Both the position numbers and the translations under genes were made by a program. From NCBI RefSeq assembly GCF_029428675.1, contig NZ_JAJNEL010000001.1, positions 2,728,001 to 2,792,000 of the forward strand: 64,000 nucleotides of DNA. The letters run 5' to 3'. The DNA is from Streptomyces sp. JH14 (lineage in GTDB: Bacteria > Actinomycetota > Actinomycetes > Streptomycetales > Streptomycetaceae). Below, piece by piece: positions 19,048 to 28,958 of the stretch (positions within the stretch are counted from its first letter, which is position 1; every line of letters starts with the position of its first letter). The notes under the pieces are model-generated. The model did no database searches. It was not told the origin of the DNA and worked only from the letters and a program-made list of their open reading frames with translations.

Positions 19048-19818
19048 TCAACCGCCGCACTGGCGCAGCATCGCCTGCTTGTCCGGCGCAGTGACCGGCA
19101 TCGCGTACTTGATGACGACCTGGGCGAACCGGACCGCGTAGGCGCACCTGATCTGCTTGTTCGGCGGCAGCCAGGACGCGGGCCCGGAATCGCTCTTGGC
19201 GGAATTGGCCCGCCCCTCGACCGGGATCAGATTGAGCACATCATTGGCCAGCTGCTTGCGCTTGCTCTCCGGCCAGCGGGACGAGCCCATCTGCCAGCTG
19301 TACGACAGCGGCACCACGTGGTCGATCTGCACCTCGGCGGCCTTCGCCTTGCGCCACTCGATCGTCTTCCCGGTGTACGGATCGTGCAGCGTCAGGGCGA
19401 CGACCACACAGTCGGAGCCGGCCCGGAAGCGGAGGTTGCGGCCATCGCGATGCAGAAGATCGTTTCGCGTGTCGCACCCGTTCCTCGCCAGCGGCACCCC
19501 GTCCGCCGTGTCCATCCAGGCGTAGCCGAACTCGTCCCTCGCGTAACCGGTCTTCGGGCCGCGACCCTTGGTGGACACCTTCTCCACGATCTTCCGGGCG
19601 GCGGCCCGGTCCGCCTCGGTGGTGAGAGGCGCGAGCCCGGGCTTCGTACCGTCCGCGTTGGCCAGCGGGCTGACGCCGAAGCTGCCCGCCTGCTGCCCGC
19701 CGCCCGCCGATCCGCTGTCGCCGGCGGTCACGTCATCGGGGTCGCAGCCCGTCAGGGTCAGGACCGCGGCCGCACTCAGGGCGGGCAGCATCACTCGGTA
19801 CGCGCGGGGAGATATCAC
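19048..19818 (-). CDS. HNH-family nuclease-like lipoprotein (DUF1524)
   Basis: A 256-residue exported protein. A short basic start and hydrophobic stretch end in lipobox LTLTGCDP (Cys about residue 20). The mature part carries the DUF1524/HNH pattern: EVQIDHVVPLSYSW (D-H-V-V-P), then LANDVLNLIPVEGRANSAKSD with the conserved Asn residues, and WLPPNK. Such proteins are predicted secreted or surface-bound nucleases, common in Streptomyces. The start is GTG 19818 (VISPRAYRVML); longer in-frame extensions overlap the neighbouring gene. The 184 bases after its stop, facing the phosphoesterase, show no clear element. Confidence 0.85.
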   Translation of the reverse strand: MISPRAYRVMLPALSAAAVLTLTGCDPDDVTAGDSGSAGGGQQAGSFGVSPLANADGTKPGLAPLTTEADRAAARKIVEKVSTKGRGPKTGYARDEFGYAWMDTADGVPLARNGCDTRNDLLHRDGRNLRFRAGSDCVVVALTLHDPYTGKTIEWRKAKAAEVQIDHVVPLSYSWQMGSSRWPESKRKQLANDVLNLIPVEGRANSAKSDSGPASWLPPNKQIRCAYAVRFAQVVIKYAMPVTAPDKQAMLRQCGG

Positions 19819-19939
19819 TCGGGACCGTCCTGACGGGGAGAAAGCCGAACGCGGGAATCCTACGGACGTCTTCCCCGCCGACGGGCGTTCAAGGCCGCAA
19901 TGCGCGAGGGATGCGGCCCGCATCACACCGCGCCGCGTC

Positions 19940-20806
19940 TCACACCTTCCCGATGCCGAGCGTCGTCTCGGACGGCAGCAGCCCGGACCCGAGCGCCGCC
20001 ACCCACAGCGGCCCCAGCAGCTCCACCAGCCGCTCCCGCTCCCCCTCGCCGAGCGCCCGCCAGGGGGCGGCCGCCCGCTCGTCCGTCCGCCGCTCGACTT
20101 CGGCACGCAGCGCCCGGCCCGCCTCCGTCGCCGTACCGTCCTCCTCCAACAGCCCCCGCCCGGCCAGCCGTTCACGGGCCGCGTCCCACTCCTTGCCGCT
20201 CCACCCCCGGCTCGCGAACACCTCAGGGCGTGCGGCGCCGATGCCGGCGAACGAGACCAGCGACTCGACCGGGTCGAGTCCGGCTTCGGCGAGCGCGGCG
20301 ATGTGCCCGTCCCCGCGGTGTTCGCGCAGAACCGTCGCCGCGTGCCACAGCGCCGAATGCGGTTCGTCCGGCCACGGCAGGGCGGCGTTGGCCTCGGCCA
20401 GCGGACGGCCGGTCGCATCGGCGGCCTCCGCGACGCGCCGGGCGAGCGCGGCGGCCTCGGCGATCTCCGGGCCGGCGGCCTGTTCCCCGAGCAGCGCGCG
20501 GTACGCACGGTCGACCGCCCTCGCGCGGGCCGCGAGCACGGCGCCGGGAGAGGCGACGGACCAGGCGGCCGGAACGTGCTCCCGCACCATCTGCGGGCTG
20601 AAGCTGTAGAAGGTGTCGGCGACCCGCTCCGCGCCCACCGCCCCCAACGGCGCCGCGCGCCAGGCGAAGTAGCTGGGCCAGCGCTCATCGGTGCGGTAGC
20701 CGAGCGCGGCGGCCTCCTCGAAGACCTCCGGCGCGTAGTAGAGCACCGCGTGCAGGGGCTCCAGCAGGTGCCACATCTGACGTACGCGACCCAACTCTTC
20801 GGACAT
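19940..20806 (-). CDS. SCO6745-like helical protein
   Basis: A 288-residue all-helical protein without known motifs beyond the family's start MSEELGRVRQMWHLLEPLHA and the following YYAPEVFEEAAALGYR; it resembles actinobacterial SCO6745/SalK-type proteins of unknown function. The C-terminus (GRGLLEEDGTATEAGRALRA) looks like a winged-helix piece, so DNA binding is possible. The start is ATG 20806 with a GGAGGGCGGAG site. A TetR-type regulator is divergent from it, so it is a likely target of that regulator. Confidence 0.7.
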   Translation of the reverse strand: MSEELGRVRQMWHLLEPLHAVLYYAPEVFEEAAALGYRTDERWPSYFAWRAAPLGAVGAERVADTFYSFSPQMVREHVPAAWSVASPGAVLAARARAVDRAYRALLGEQAAGPEIAEAAALARRVAEAADATGRPLAEANAALPWPDEPHSALWHAATVLREHRGDGHIAALAEAGLDPVESLVSFAGIGAARPEVFASRGWSGKEWDAARERLAGRGLLEEDGTATEAGRALRAEVERRTDERAAAPWRALGEGERERLVELLGPLWVAALGSGLLPSETTLGIGKV

Positions 20807-20911
20807 GTCTCCGCCCTCCGGCCGTACCTGCATCTTGTCGCTGACTAGTTCTAGAGAATCCTCGCTCCCCATCAACTTGTCAATGACTAGATTCCGCGTA
20901 CTGTGCTGTCC

Positions 20912-21487
20912 ATGAGCAGCGAGCGCACCTACCACCACGGCGACCTGCGACGGGCCGTCCTCACCGCCGCACTCGACGTCATCCGCACCGAGGGCCCCGG
21001 CGCCCTGAGCCTGCGCGACCTGGCCCGCCGCGCCGGCGTCTCCCACGCCGCCCCCGCCCACCACTTCAAGGACCGCACGGGCCTGCTCACCGCCATCGCC
21101 GCCGAGGGGTACGGGCTCTTCGCCGACGCCCTCGCCGACGCTCCGGACCTGCGGGAGAGGGGCGTGCGCTACGTACGGTTCGCGACCGGCCACCCGGCGC
21201 ACTTCCAGGTGATGTTCCAGCCGGAGCTCCACCGCCCGGACGACCCGGAACTCCTCGCGGCGAAGGCCCGCGCGGCGCAGGCGCTGCGCGCGGGGGTCAC
21301 CGGCCTCGCCGCCGAGGGGCGCGGTGACGACCCGCGGCTCGCCGGCATCGCCGCCTGGTCCCTCGCCCACGGCTACGCCACCCTGCTCCTGAGCGGCAAT
21401 CTGGACGACCCGCTGGGCGACCGGAACTCCGAGGAGGTGTTCCGGTCGCTCGCCGGGCTGCTGTTCAGGACCCCAGAATCGTCGTGA
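20912..21487 (+). CDS. TetR-family regulator (WHG-type C-terminal domain)
   Basis: A 191-residue repressor-like protein. The N-terminal helix-turn-helix is LRDLARRAGVSHAAPAHHFKDRTGLLTAIA, and the C-terminal ligand domain has the pattern of TetR_C_33/WHG proteins. ATG 20912 gives MSSERTYHHGDLR; GTG 20903 is the alternative, and no strong ribosome site is seen, so it may be leaderless. The 105-base divergent gap has near-palindromic CTAGTTCTAGA and a related TGACTAGA, possible operator halves. Its 3' end overlaps the 3' end of mfd by 23 bases on the other strand. Confidence 0.88.
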   Translation: MSSERTYHHGDLRRAVLTAALDVIRTEGPGALSLRDLARRAGVSHAAPAHHFKDRTGLLTAIAAEGYGLFADALADAPDLRERGVRYVRFATGHPAHFQVMFQPELHRPDDPELLAAKARAAQALRAGVTGLAAEGRGDDPRLAGIAAWSLAHGYATLLLSGNLDDPLGDRNSEEVFRSLAGLLFRTPESS

Positions 21488-24400
21488 GGAACTCCCCGGT
21501 CCACGCCAGCAGTTCGCGGCCGACGACCGGCTTGCCGCCGATCTTTCCCGTGGTCGGGCGCGGCACCAGGATCTGGTGGAGGGCCGGCTTGATCACCGTC
21601 TTCGGGTAGAGGCGCTTCAGCCGCAGCTCCTGCGACTCGCGCAGCTCCACCGGGGCGAACCGGATGTTCGGGCCCTGGAGCACGATGTCGCCGACACCAC
21701 AGGCGCGGGCGAGCATCCGCAGGCCCGCGACCAGGAGGAGGTTCTCGACCGGCTCCGGGAGTTTGCCGTAGCGGTCGGTGAGTTCCTCGCGGACGGCCTT
21801 GATGTCGTCCTCCGTGGTGGCGGACGCGATCGCGCGGTACGCCTGCAGGCGCAGGCGCTCTCCGGGGGCGTAGTCGTGCGGGACGTGCGCGTCGACCGGG
21901 AGCTCGATCTTGACCTCCAGCGGCGGCTCCTCCTCGACACCGCCTTCGAGCGAGGCCCGGTAGTCGGCGACGGCCTCGCCGACCATGCGGACGTACAAGT
22001 CGAAGCCGACGCCCGCGATATGGCCGGACTGCTCGCCGCCCAGGAGGTTTCCGGCGCCGCGGATCTCCAGGTCCTTCATGGCCACGTACATGCCCGCGCC
22101 CATCTCGGTGTGCTGGGCGATCGTGGCCAGGCGCTCGTGGGCCGTCTCCGTGAGGGGCTTCTCCGGCGGGTACAGGAAGTACGCGTAGCCGCGCTCGCGG
22201 CCACGGCCGACACGGCCGCGCAGCTGGTGGAGCTGGGAGAGACCGAAGTTGTCGCCGCGCTCCACGATCAGGGTGTTGGCGTTGGAGATGTCGATGCCGG
22301 ACTCGACGATCGTCGTGGAGACGAGCACGTCGAACTTCTTCTCCCAGAAGTCGACGACGACCTGCTCCAGGGCCTGCTCCGACATCTGCCCGTGCGCCGT
22401 CGCGATCCGGGCCTCGGGGATGATCTCGCGCAGTCGCGCGGCCGCACGGTCGATGGACTCGACACGGTTGTGGATGTAGAACGCCTGCCCCTCACGCAGC
22501 AGTTCACGGCGGATGGCGGCACCGATCTGCTTCTCCTCGTACGGCCCGACGAAGGTCAGGACCGGGTGGCGCTCCTCGGGAGGGGTGGTGATCGTCGACA
22601 TCTCGCGGATGCCGGTGACGGCCATCTCGAGCGTCCGGGGGATCGGCGTCGCGGACATGGTCAGGACATCGACGTTGGCCCGCAGCTTCTTCAGCTGCTC
22701 CTTGTGTTCGACGCCGAACCGCTGCTCCTCGTCGACGATGACCAGCCCCAGGTCCTTGAACTTCGTCTCCGACGAGAACAGGCGGTGGGTGCCGATGACC
22801 AGGTCGACCGAGCCCTCGCGCAGGCCCTCCAGGGTCACCTTCGACTCGGAGTCGGACTGGAAGCGGCTGAGCGCCCGCACATTGACCGGGAATTGGGAGT
22901 AGCGCTCGGTGAACGTGCCGTAGTGCTGCTGGACCAGGAGCGTCGTGGGGACGAGGACGGCCACCTGCTTCCCGTCCTGCACCGCCTTGAACGCGGCGCG
23001 CACCGCGATCTCCGTCTTGCCGTAACCGACGTCGCCGCAGATCAGCCGGTCCATCGGAACCGACTTCTCCATGTCCTCCTTCACCTCGGCGATCGTGGTG
23101 AGCTGGTCCGGCGTCTCCGCGTACGGGAACGCGTCCTCCAGTTCGCGCTGCCACGGGGTGTCGGGGCCGAAGACATGGCCGGGCGCCGCCATCCGCGCCG
23201 AGTACAGCTTGATCAGGTCGGCGGCGATCTCCTTGACGGCCTTCTTGGCGCGCGCCTTGGTCTTCGTCCAGTCGGCACCGCCGAGCCGGTGCAGCGTGGG
23301 TGCCTCGCCACCGACGTACTTGGTCACCTGCTCCAGCTGGTCCGTCGGGATGTAGAGGCGGTCGCCGGGCTGGCCGCGCTTGGCGGGGGCGTACTCGACG
23401 AGGAGGTACTCACGGGTGGCGCCCTGCACCGTGCGCTGCACCATCTCGATGTAGCGGCCCACGCCGTGCTGCTCGTGGACGATGTAGTCGCCCGTCTCCA
23501 GCGTCAACGGGTCGATGGTCTTGCGGCGGCGGGCCGGCATCCGGCCCAGGTCCTTGGTGGCGGTGCGCTGACCGGTCAGGTCGGTCTCGGTGAGCACGGC
23601 GAGCTTCAGCACCGGGTCCACGAAGCCGTGGTCGATCGCACCGCACGAGACATGGACGACGGACGGCGCGATCTCCGCCAGGTCCGGGTCGAGACGGGCC
23701 GCGATGCCTTCGCCGCCGAGCACCTCGACGGTACGGGACGCGAGGCCCTGCCCCTCGGTGACGTACACCGTGCGCCAGCCGTCGGCGAGCCAGCCCTTGG
23801 TGTCGGCGAGCGCCCGCGCGGTGTCGCCGCGGTACGACTCCGGGGCGTGCATCGCAAGCTTCAGGGTGTCCTCGTCGAGCTCGGCGTCGGCCGCGAACGG
23901 CGAGACCGACCACCACATCATGTTCAGCTCACGGGCCCGGTCGCGGACGTCGGCGATCCCCCACAGGGAGGCCGCGCCGACATCGATGGGGGCCTCGCCG
24001 CCACCGGCCGTCGCCGCCCACGACGCCTGCAGGAACTCCTGGCTGGTGGCGACCAGGTCCGCCGCCCTGGTGCGGACCCGCTCCGGGTCGCAGACCAGCG
24101 CCATCGAACCCTTCGGCAACACGTCGAGCAGCAGCTCCATGTCGTCGACGAGGACCGGTGCGAGGGACTCCATGCCCTCCACCGCGATCCCTTCGGCGAT
24201 CTTGCCGAGCAGCTCGCCCAGTTCCGGGTGGAGTTCGGCGAGCGCGGCGGCCCGTTCGCGCACCTCGTCGGTCAGCAGCAGCTCGCGGCAGGGCGGCGCC
24301 CACAGCCCGTGCTCGGCGATCTCCAGCGACCGCTGGTCGGCGATCTTGAAGTAGCGGATCTCCTCGACGTCGTCGCCCCAGAACTCCACCCGCAGGGGGT

Positions 24401-24995
24401 GCTCCTCGGTCGGCGGGAAGACATCCAGGATGCCGCCGCGGACGGCGAACTCGCCGCGCTTCTCGACCAGTTCGACCCGGGAGTACGCGGCTGCCGCCAG
24501 CGCATCGACGGTCTTGCCGAGATCGGCGGCCTGACCGATGCGCAGCGCCACGGGCTCCAGGTCGCCGAGCCCCTTGACCTGCGGCTGCAGCACGGAGCGC
24601 ACCGGCGCGACGACGACGCTCACCGGGCCGGTCTCCGGGTCGTCGGCCCTCGGGTGCGCGAGCCGCCGCAGCACGGCCAGGCGGCGGCCCACCGTGTCCG
24701 AGCGCGGTGAGAGCCGCTCGTGCGGCAGGGTCTCCCAGGACGGGAACTCGGCGATGCTGTCCGGCGGCAGCAGCGTCCGCAGGGCCGCGGCCAGGTCCTC
24801 GGCCTCCCGCCCGGTCGCGGTCACGGCAAGCACCGTCCGCCCGGCCTCACGGGCCAGCGCGGCCACGGCGAAGGGGCGGGCGGCGGGCGGGCCGACGAGG
24901 TCGACATGCATGCGGTGGCCGTCGGTGGCGGCCTTCACCGCTTCGGCGAGTGCCGGGTCACGTACGACGGCATCCAGCAGACCGTGCAGGCTCAT
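21465..24995 (-). CDS. mfd: Transcription-repair coupling factor Mfd
   Basis: A 1176-residue DNA translocase that removes stalled RNA polymerase and recruits UvrA. The UvrB-like N-terminal module is followed by the RNA-polymerase-interacting domain (GDYIVHEQHGVGRYIEM, about residue 500), the SF2 helicase motor with Walker A GDVGYGKTE (about 653-661) and Walker B DEEQRFGVEHKE (about 753), the motif VI region QLRGRVGRGRERGYAYFLY, and the C-terminal TRCF domain. Length is normal. Start ATG 24995. It stands alone: two hairpins separate it from the ABC permease gene upstream, and it converges on the TetR gene. Confidence 0.97.
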   Translation of the reverse strand: MSLHGLLDAVVRDPALAEAVKAATDGHRMHVDLVGPPAARPFAVAALAREAGRTVLAVTATGREAEDLAAALRTLLPPDSIAEFPSWETLPHERLSPRSDTVGRRLAVLRRLAHPRADDPETGPVSVVVAPVRSVLQPQVKGLGDLEPVALRIGQAADLGKTVDALAAAAYSRVELVEKRGEFAVRGGILDVFPPTEEHPLRVEFWGDDVEEIRYFKIADQRSLEIAEHGLWAPPCRELLLTDEVRERAAALAELHPELGELLGKIAEGIAVEGMESLAPVLVDDMELLLDVLPKGSMALVCDPERVRTRAADLVATSQEFLQASWAATAGGGEAPIDVGAASLWGIADVRDRARELNMMWWSVSPFAADAELDEDTLKLAMHAPESYRGDTARALADTKGWLADGWRTVYVTEGQGLASRTVEVLGGEGIAARLDPDLAEIAPSVVHVSCGAIDHGFVDPVLKLAVLTETDLTGQRTATKDLGRMPARRRKTIDPLTLETGDYIVHEQHGVGRYIEMVQRTVQGATREYLLVEYAPAKRGQPGDRLYIPTDQLEQVTKYVGGEAPTLHRLGGADWTKTKARAKKAVKEIAADLIKLYSARMAAPGHVFGPDTPWQRELEDAFPYAETPDQLTTIAEVKEDMEKSVPMDRLICGDVGYGKTEIAVRAAFKAVQDGKQVAVLVPTTLLVQQHYGTFTERYSQFPVNVRALSRFQSDSESKVTLEGLREGSVDLVIGTHRLFSSETKFKDLGLVIVDEEQRFGVEHKEQLKKLRANVDVLTMSATPIPRTLEMAVTGIREMSTITTPPEERHPVLTFVGPYEEKQIGAAIRRELLREGQAFYIHNRVESIDRAAARLREIIPEARIATAHGQMSEQALEQVVVDFWEKKFDVLVSTTIVESGIDISNANTLIVERGDNFGLSQLHQLRGRVGRGRERGYAYFLYPPEKPLTETAHERLATIAQHTEMGAGMYVAMKDLEIRGAGNLLGGEQSGHIAGVGFDLYVRMVGEAVADYRASLEGGVEEEPPLEVKIELPVDAHVPHDYAPGERLRLQAYRAIASATTEDDIKAVREELTDRYGKLPEPVENLLLVAGLRMLARACGVGDIVLQGPNIRFAPVELRESQELRLKRLYPKTVIKPALHQILVPRPTTGKIGGKPVVGRELLAWTGEFLTTILGS

Positions 24996-25125
24996 GAAGC
25001 GCTTCCGTCCGGGTTACGAGGGCGAGGTTCCGGCAGCCGGCTGCTGCCAGGGGGCAACGCGAAGGGCCCGACACGTATCACGGGCCGGGGGTTCCCAGCG
25101 TACGACTCCCCTGTGACACCCGCGC

Positions 25126-25156
25126 CCGCAATCCGGCCCACCGGGCCGGATTGCGG
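25126..25156 (-). terminator. Perfect hairpin between the ABC permease and mfd
   Basis: CCGCAATCCGGCCC and its exact complement form a 14-base stem with a three-base loop, upstream of mfd and downstream of the permease on the minus strand. With the hairpin at 25234 it makes a double stop insulating mfd from the ABC operon. Otherwise the 24996-25301 gap holds only the mfd promoter, which I could not place. Confidence 0.6.
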
Positions 25157-25233
25157 CGCCGCCGGCACGTCCGCCTTCACCTGGGTGAACAAGTTTTCTC
25201 CCGGCGGGACGGCGCGCCGGGAGCCGCAACGCG

Positions 25234-25273
25234 TCCGGCCCCGGGGTGTTTGGAGGAACACCCCGGGGCCGGA
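25234..25273 (-). terminator. Terminator of the ABC transporter operon
   Basis: A perfect 17-base stem (25234-25250 with 25257-25273) and loop TGGAGG sit 28 bases beyond the permease stop at 25302. It is one of the longest perfect stems in the window. Confidence 0.85.
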
Positions 25274-25301
25274 TCCGTCATCCTACGTGGACCTGCGCCC
25301 G

Positions 25302-27887
25302 CTATTCGGTCGCGATCGCGTTCAGCACGTTCATCCGGCCCGCACGGAACGCCGGGACCAGGGCCGCGAACAGGCCGACGAAGGCCGAGCCGACGAAGAC
25401 CGTGAGAATCGTCGGCCACGGGATCTCCAGGACCTGGAGGCCCTCCAGGGCCAGCAGCTTCTGGGCCGCCGTGCCCCAGCCCATGCCCAGGCCGAGGCCG
25501 AGCAGGGCTCCGAAGAGGGCGATGACCACCGACTCCAGGCGGATCATGCGGCGCAGCTGGCGGCGGGAGAGGCCGATGGCGCGCAGCAGACCGATCTCAC
25601 GGGTCCGCTCGACCACCGACAGGGCCAGGGTGTTCACCACACCGAGCACCGCGACGATGATCGCGAGCGCCAGCAGACCGTAGACGATGTTCAGCAGCTG
25701 GCCGATCTGGTCCTTCAGGTCCTGCTTGAAGTCGGCCTGGTTCTGCACGCTGTACTGCGGGTACGCGGCGAGCGCGTCCTTGAGGGCGGCGTACGCCTCC
25801 TTCTCCTTGCCGTCCTGCGCCTCGGCGAACATGAGCATGTTCTTCGGCATCCTGTCGGCAGGGACGTACTTCTCGGCGGTCGTGATGTTGATGTACATCG
25901 CGCCCTTGTCGACGTTCGTGTCGTCCGAGGTGATCGCGGCGACCCTCAGCTTCGCCGTCTCCCCGTCCTTGAACGCGACGGTGATCCGGTCGCCGACCTC
26001 GACCTTGTGCCGGGTGGCGTACGCGTCGCCGACCGACATGGCGTCCTTGCCGTAGGCATCGGCCAGGTTCCCGGAGACCGTCTCCCGGCGCAGGTCTTCC
26101 TTGTACGTCGGGTCCGCGGCGACGACACCCTCGTCCTCGACCGCGCCGTCGGGGGCGGTGAGCTTGGCACCGACCGACTTGTAGTGGGTGATGTGCTCGA
26201 TACCCGGGACGGCCTCCAGCGCCTTCGCGGCCTGCGGCACGATCGGCTGGGGCGGGTTGCCGCTCGGCTGGACGATGAAGTCCACACCGACCGACCTGTC
26301 GAGCTCCTCGGTCGCCGAGGCGACCATCGACGAGCCGACGACGGAGAGGCAGGCGACCAGCGCGAGGCCGATCATCAGGGCCGCTCCGGTCGCTCCGGTA
26401 CGCCGCGGGTTGCGCAGCGCGTTGCGCTCCGCCATCCGTCCGACCGGGCCGAACATCCGCAGCACCACCGTGCTGAGCACCCGGACCACGAAGCCGGCCA
26501 GCAGCGGGCCGATCACGATGAAGCCGATCAGGGTGAAGACCACACCCACACCGAGGAAGAGCGATCCGTCGGTCGCCTCGTCGGCCTGCGCCGCGGTGTA
26601 CAGGGCGGCGCCACCGGCGGCCGTGAGGACCAGACCGATCAGGGCCCGTACCCGGCCGGCGCGCCCGTCCGCCGGGGTTCCGGCGTCGCGCAGGGCGGCC
26701 ATCGGGGAGATCTTCCCGGCCCGGCGGGCCGGGACGTACGCGGCGACGACGGTGACGATGACGCCGAGCGCCAGGCCGATCACCGGGGTCGTCCAGGCGA
26801 CGGTGAGGTCGTTGGTGGACAGCTCCATGCCCATGGCGCCCATGAGCTTCATCAGCCCGACGGCGAGTCCGATGCCCGCGCCGACACCGAGGACCGAGCC
26901 GACGATGCCGAGGAACAGCGCCTCGACCAGCACGGACCTGTTGACCTGCCTGCGGCTGGAGCCGATGGCCCGCATCAGGCCGATCTCACGGGTGCGCTGG
27001 GCGACCAGCATCGAGAAGGTGTTGACGATGAGGAAGATGCCGACGAGGAAGGCGATCCCGGCGAAGCCGAGCATCGCGTACTTCATCACGTCGAGGAAGG
27101 AGCCCATCGAGTCCTTGTTGGCGTCCGCGGCCTCCTGCTGGGTCTGGAGCTTGTACGCGGCGCTGTCGCCGAGGGCGGCGGCGACGTTCTTCTTCAACTG
27201 CGTGTCACTGACACCGGGTTCGGCGGTGACGGAGATGTGGGTGAAGACATCGGGCTTGCCGAGCAGCTTGGTCTGCGCGGTGGCGGTGTCGAGGTAGACG
27301 ACGGCCGCACCCGGGTTGGTGACCTTGAACGAGGCGATACCGCTGATTCTCGCCCTGATGTCGCCGGTGACGGCGATGGTGCGCAGCTCGTCACCGATCT
27401 TCAGGTGGTGCTTGTCCGCGGTGTCGGCGTCGACCATGACCTCGGTCGGTCCGCGCGGTGCGTGGCCGGAGGTGATCTCCATCGAACGCAGGTCGTTCTG
27501 CGTCCAGTTGCCCGCGATCGTCGGGGCGCCGGTCGAGGAGCCCATGTTCTTGTCGTGGCTGTCGACGACGGTGACGGACATGCTGGTGACCGCGCCCTCG
27601 GCGGTCTTCACCCCGTCCGCCTTCCCGGCCTGCTCGACGGCGGCTGCCGGCAGGGAGACCGGCTTGCCGCTCTGCGGCATGTCGTCGGCGCCCTGCGCGT
27701 TCCTGGGGCTGACGGTGACATCGGCCGAGGTCGCCGCGAACAGCTTGTCGAACGTGGTGTTCATCGTGTCGGTGAAGACGAGCGTGCCGCACACGAACGC
27801 CACCGACAGCAGGACCGCGACGGCGGAGAGCGCCATCCGCCCCTTGTGCGCGAAGAAGTTGCGCACCGAGGTCTTCCAGATGGTCAT
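25302..27887 (-). CDS. ABC transporter permease, FtsX/MacB type
   Basis: An 861-residue membrane protein: a first helix at about 18-38, a large extracytoplasmic domain (40-265), an FtsX-type three-helix block (270-400), more helices (about 415-500), a second MacB-like extracytoplasmic domain (500-730) and a final FtsX block ending in NVLNAIATE. The doubled architecture and the conserved TREIGLMRAIGSSRRQV and TREIGLLRAIGLSRRQL cytoplasmic loops are typical of actinobacterial exporters of this class. ATG 27887 overlaps the ATPase stop (ATGA). The cargo is unknown; lipid, peptide or antibiotic export are all possible. Confidence 0.93.
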   Translation of the reverse strand: MTIWKTSVRNFFAHKGRMALSAVAVLLSVAFVCGTLVFTDTMNTTFDKLFAATSADVTVSPRNAQGADDMPQSGKPVSLPAAAVEQAGKADGVKTAEGAVTSMSVTVVDSHDKNMGSSTGAPTIAGNWTQNDLRSMEITSGHAPRGPTEVMVDADTADKHHLKIGDELRTIAVTGDIRARISGIASFKVTNPGAAVVYLDTATAQTKLLGKPDVFTHISVTAEPGVSDTQLKKNVAAALGDSAAYKLQTQQEAADANKDSMGSFLDVMKYAMLGFAGIAFLVGIFLIVNTFSMLVAQRTREIGLMRAIGSSRRQVNRSVLVEALFLGIVGSVLGVGAGIGLAVGLMKLMGAMGMELSTNDLTVAWTTPVIGLALGVIVTVVAAYVPARRAGKISPMAALRDAGTPADGRAGRVRALIGLVLTAAGGAALYTAAQADEATDGSLFLGVGVVFTLIGFIVIGPLLAGFVVRVLSTVVLRMFGPVGRMAERNALRNPRRTGATGAALMIGLALVACLSVVGSSMVASATEELDRSVGVDFIVQPSGNPPQPIVPQAAKALEAVPGIEHITHYKSVGAKLTAPDGAVEDEGVVAADPTYKEDLRRETVSGNLADAYGKDAMSVGDAYATRHKVEVGDRITVAFKDGETAKLRVAAITSDDTNVDKGAMYINITTAEKYVPADRMPKNMLMFAEAQDGKEKEAYAALKDALAAYPQYSVQNQADFKQDLKDQIGQLLNIVYGLLALAIIVAVLGVVNTLALSVVERTREIGLLRAIGLSRRQLRRMIRLESVVIALFGALLGLGLGMGWGTAAQKLLALEGLQVLEIPWPTILTVFVGSAFVGLFAALVPAFRAGRMNVLNAIATE

Positions 27888-28672
27888 GACGTCCGCCCGC
27901 GTGCGTCGAAGTCCTTCATGCGGTCGAGGACCTGGTCGGCCGTCGGGTTCTGCATCTCGTCGACGATGCGCCCGTCCGCGAGGTACAGCACCCGGTCCGC
28001 GTAGGAGGCGGCCACCGGGTCGTGGGTGACCATGACGATGGTCTGGCCCAGCTCGTCGACGGACTTGCGCAGGAAGGTCAGCACCTCGGCGCCGGCCCGC
28101 GAGTCCAGATTCCCGGTGGGCTCGTCACCGAAGATGATCTCCGGCCGGGCGGCGAGTGCCCGGGCCACCGCGACCCGTTGCTGCTGGCCGCCGGACAGCT
28201 CCGTGGGCCGGTGCTTCAGCCGGTCGGCGAGGCCGACCGTCTCCACGACCTGCCGCAGCCAGCCGGCGTCGGGCCTACGGCCCGCGATGTCCATCGGCAG
28301 CGTGATGTTCTCCAGCGCATTGAGCGTCGGAAGCAGGTTGAACGCCTGGAAGATGAAGCCGATCCGGTCCCGGCGCAGCTGGGTGAGCTTCTTGTCCTTG
28401 AGCTTGGTGATCTCGGTCTCGTCGAGATGGATCTCGCCCGAGGTCACCGTGTCCAGACCGGCCAGGCAGTGCATCAGGGTCGACTTGCCGGAGCCGGACG
28501 GCCCCATGATCGCCGTGAACTGCCCGCGGACGATGTCCACATCGACATGGTCGAGCGCCACGACCCGGGTCTCCCCGGCCCCGTACGCCTTGACGACCTG
28601 CCGCGCCCGCGCAGCGACGGCCGTACGCCCTCCAGTGCCCCCGTGCCTGGGAATGGTTACAGCCGTTGTCAC
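27884..28672 (-). CDS. ABC transporter ATP-binding protein, MacB/LolD type
   Basis: A 262-residue ATPase: Walker A GPSGSGKST (57-65), Q-loop FIFQAFNLLP, signature LSGGQQQRV, Walker B IIFGDEPT and H-loop MVTHDP. The short LolD-like form pairs with FtsX-type permeases, matching the coupled permease gene downstream. GTG 28672 (VTTAVTIPR) has a clear AAGGAG; a longer in-frame reading to 28777 adds low-quality sequence. It reads away from an MFS exporter gene across a 428-base gap with two palindromes. Confidence 0.94.
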   Translation of the reverse strand: MTTAVTIPRHGGTGGRTAVAARARQVVKAYGAGETRVVALDHVDVDIVRGQFTAIMGPSGSGKSTLMHCLAGLDTVTSGEIHLDETEITKLKDKKLTQLRRDRIGFIFQAFNLLPTLNALENITLPMDIAGRRPDAGWLRQVVETVGLADRLKHRPTELSGGQQQRVAVARALAARPEIIFGDEPTGNLDSRAGAEVLTFLRKSVDELGQTIVMVTHDPVAASYADRVLYLADGRIVDEMQNPTADQVLDRMKDFDARGRTS

Positions 28673-28958
28673 GGTGATTCTCCTTGTGTCGGTCGATGCC
28701 TGTACGGCAGTTGATGCCGGTTGCGCCGGGTCGGACCCGGATGGCGGGCCGTGCCCGGAACGTCGTGGTGTACGCACTGAGTCTCGCGTCCGGAGGCGGT
28801 CCGGCGCGCTGGTGCCCAGTGCAGTCCTGGAGTGGGGTTTTCCCCACCCCGCCCCCTGCGGTCAGCCGCAATTGCGGCGTAGAACCACGTTAGGGAACCG
28901 CCTCCCGGCCCCACGTCCTCCGCCGGGAGGAACCGTCCCTGGGCAGAAGTGAGGAGCT

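Noticed and set aside
21576-24710. 1044-codon plus-strand frame opposite mfd
   Set aside because: Antisense shadow of an unmistakable mfd gene.
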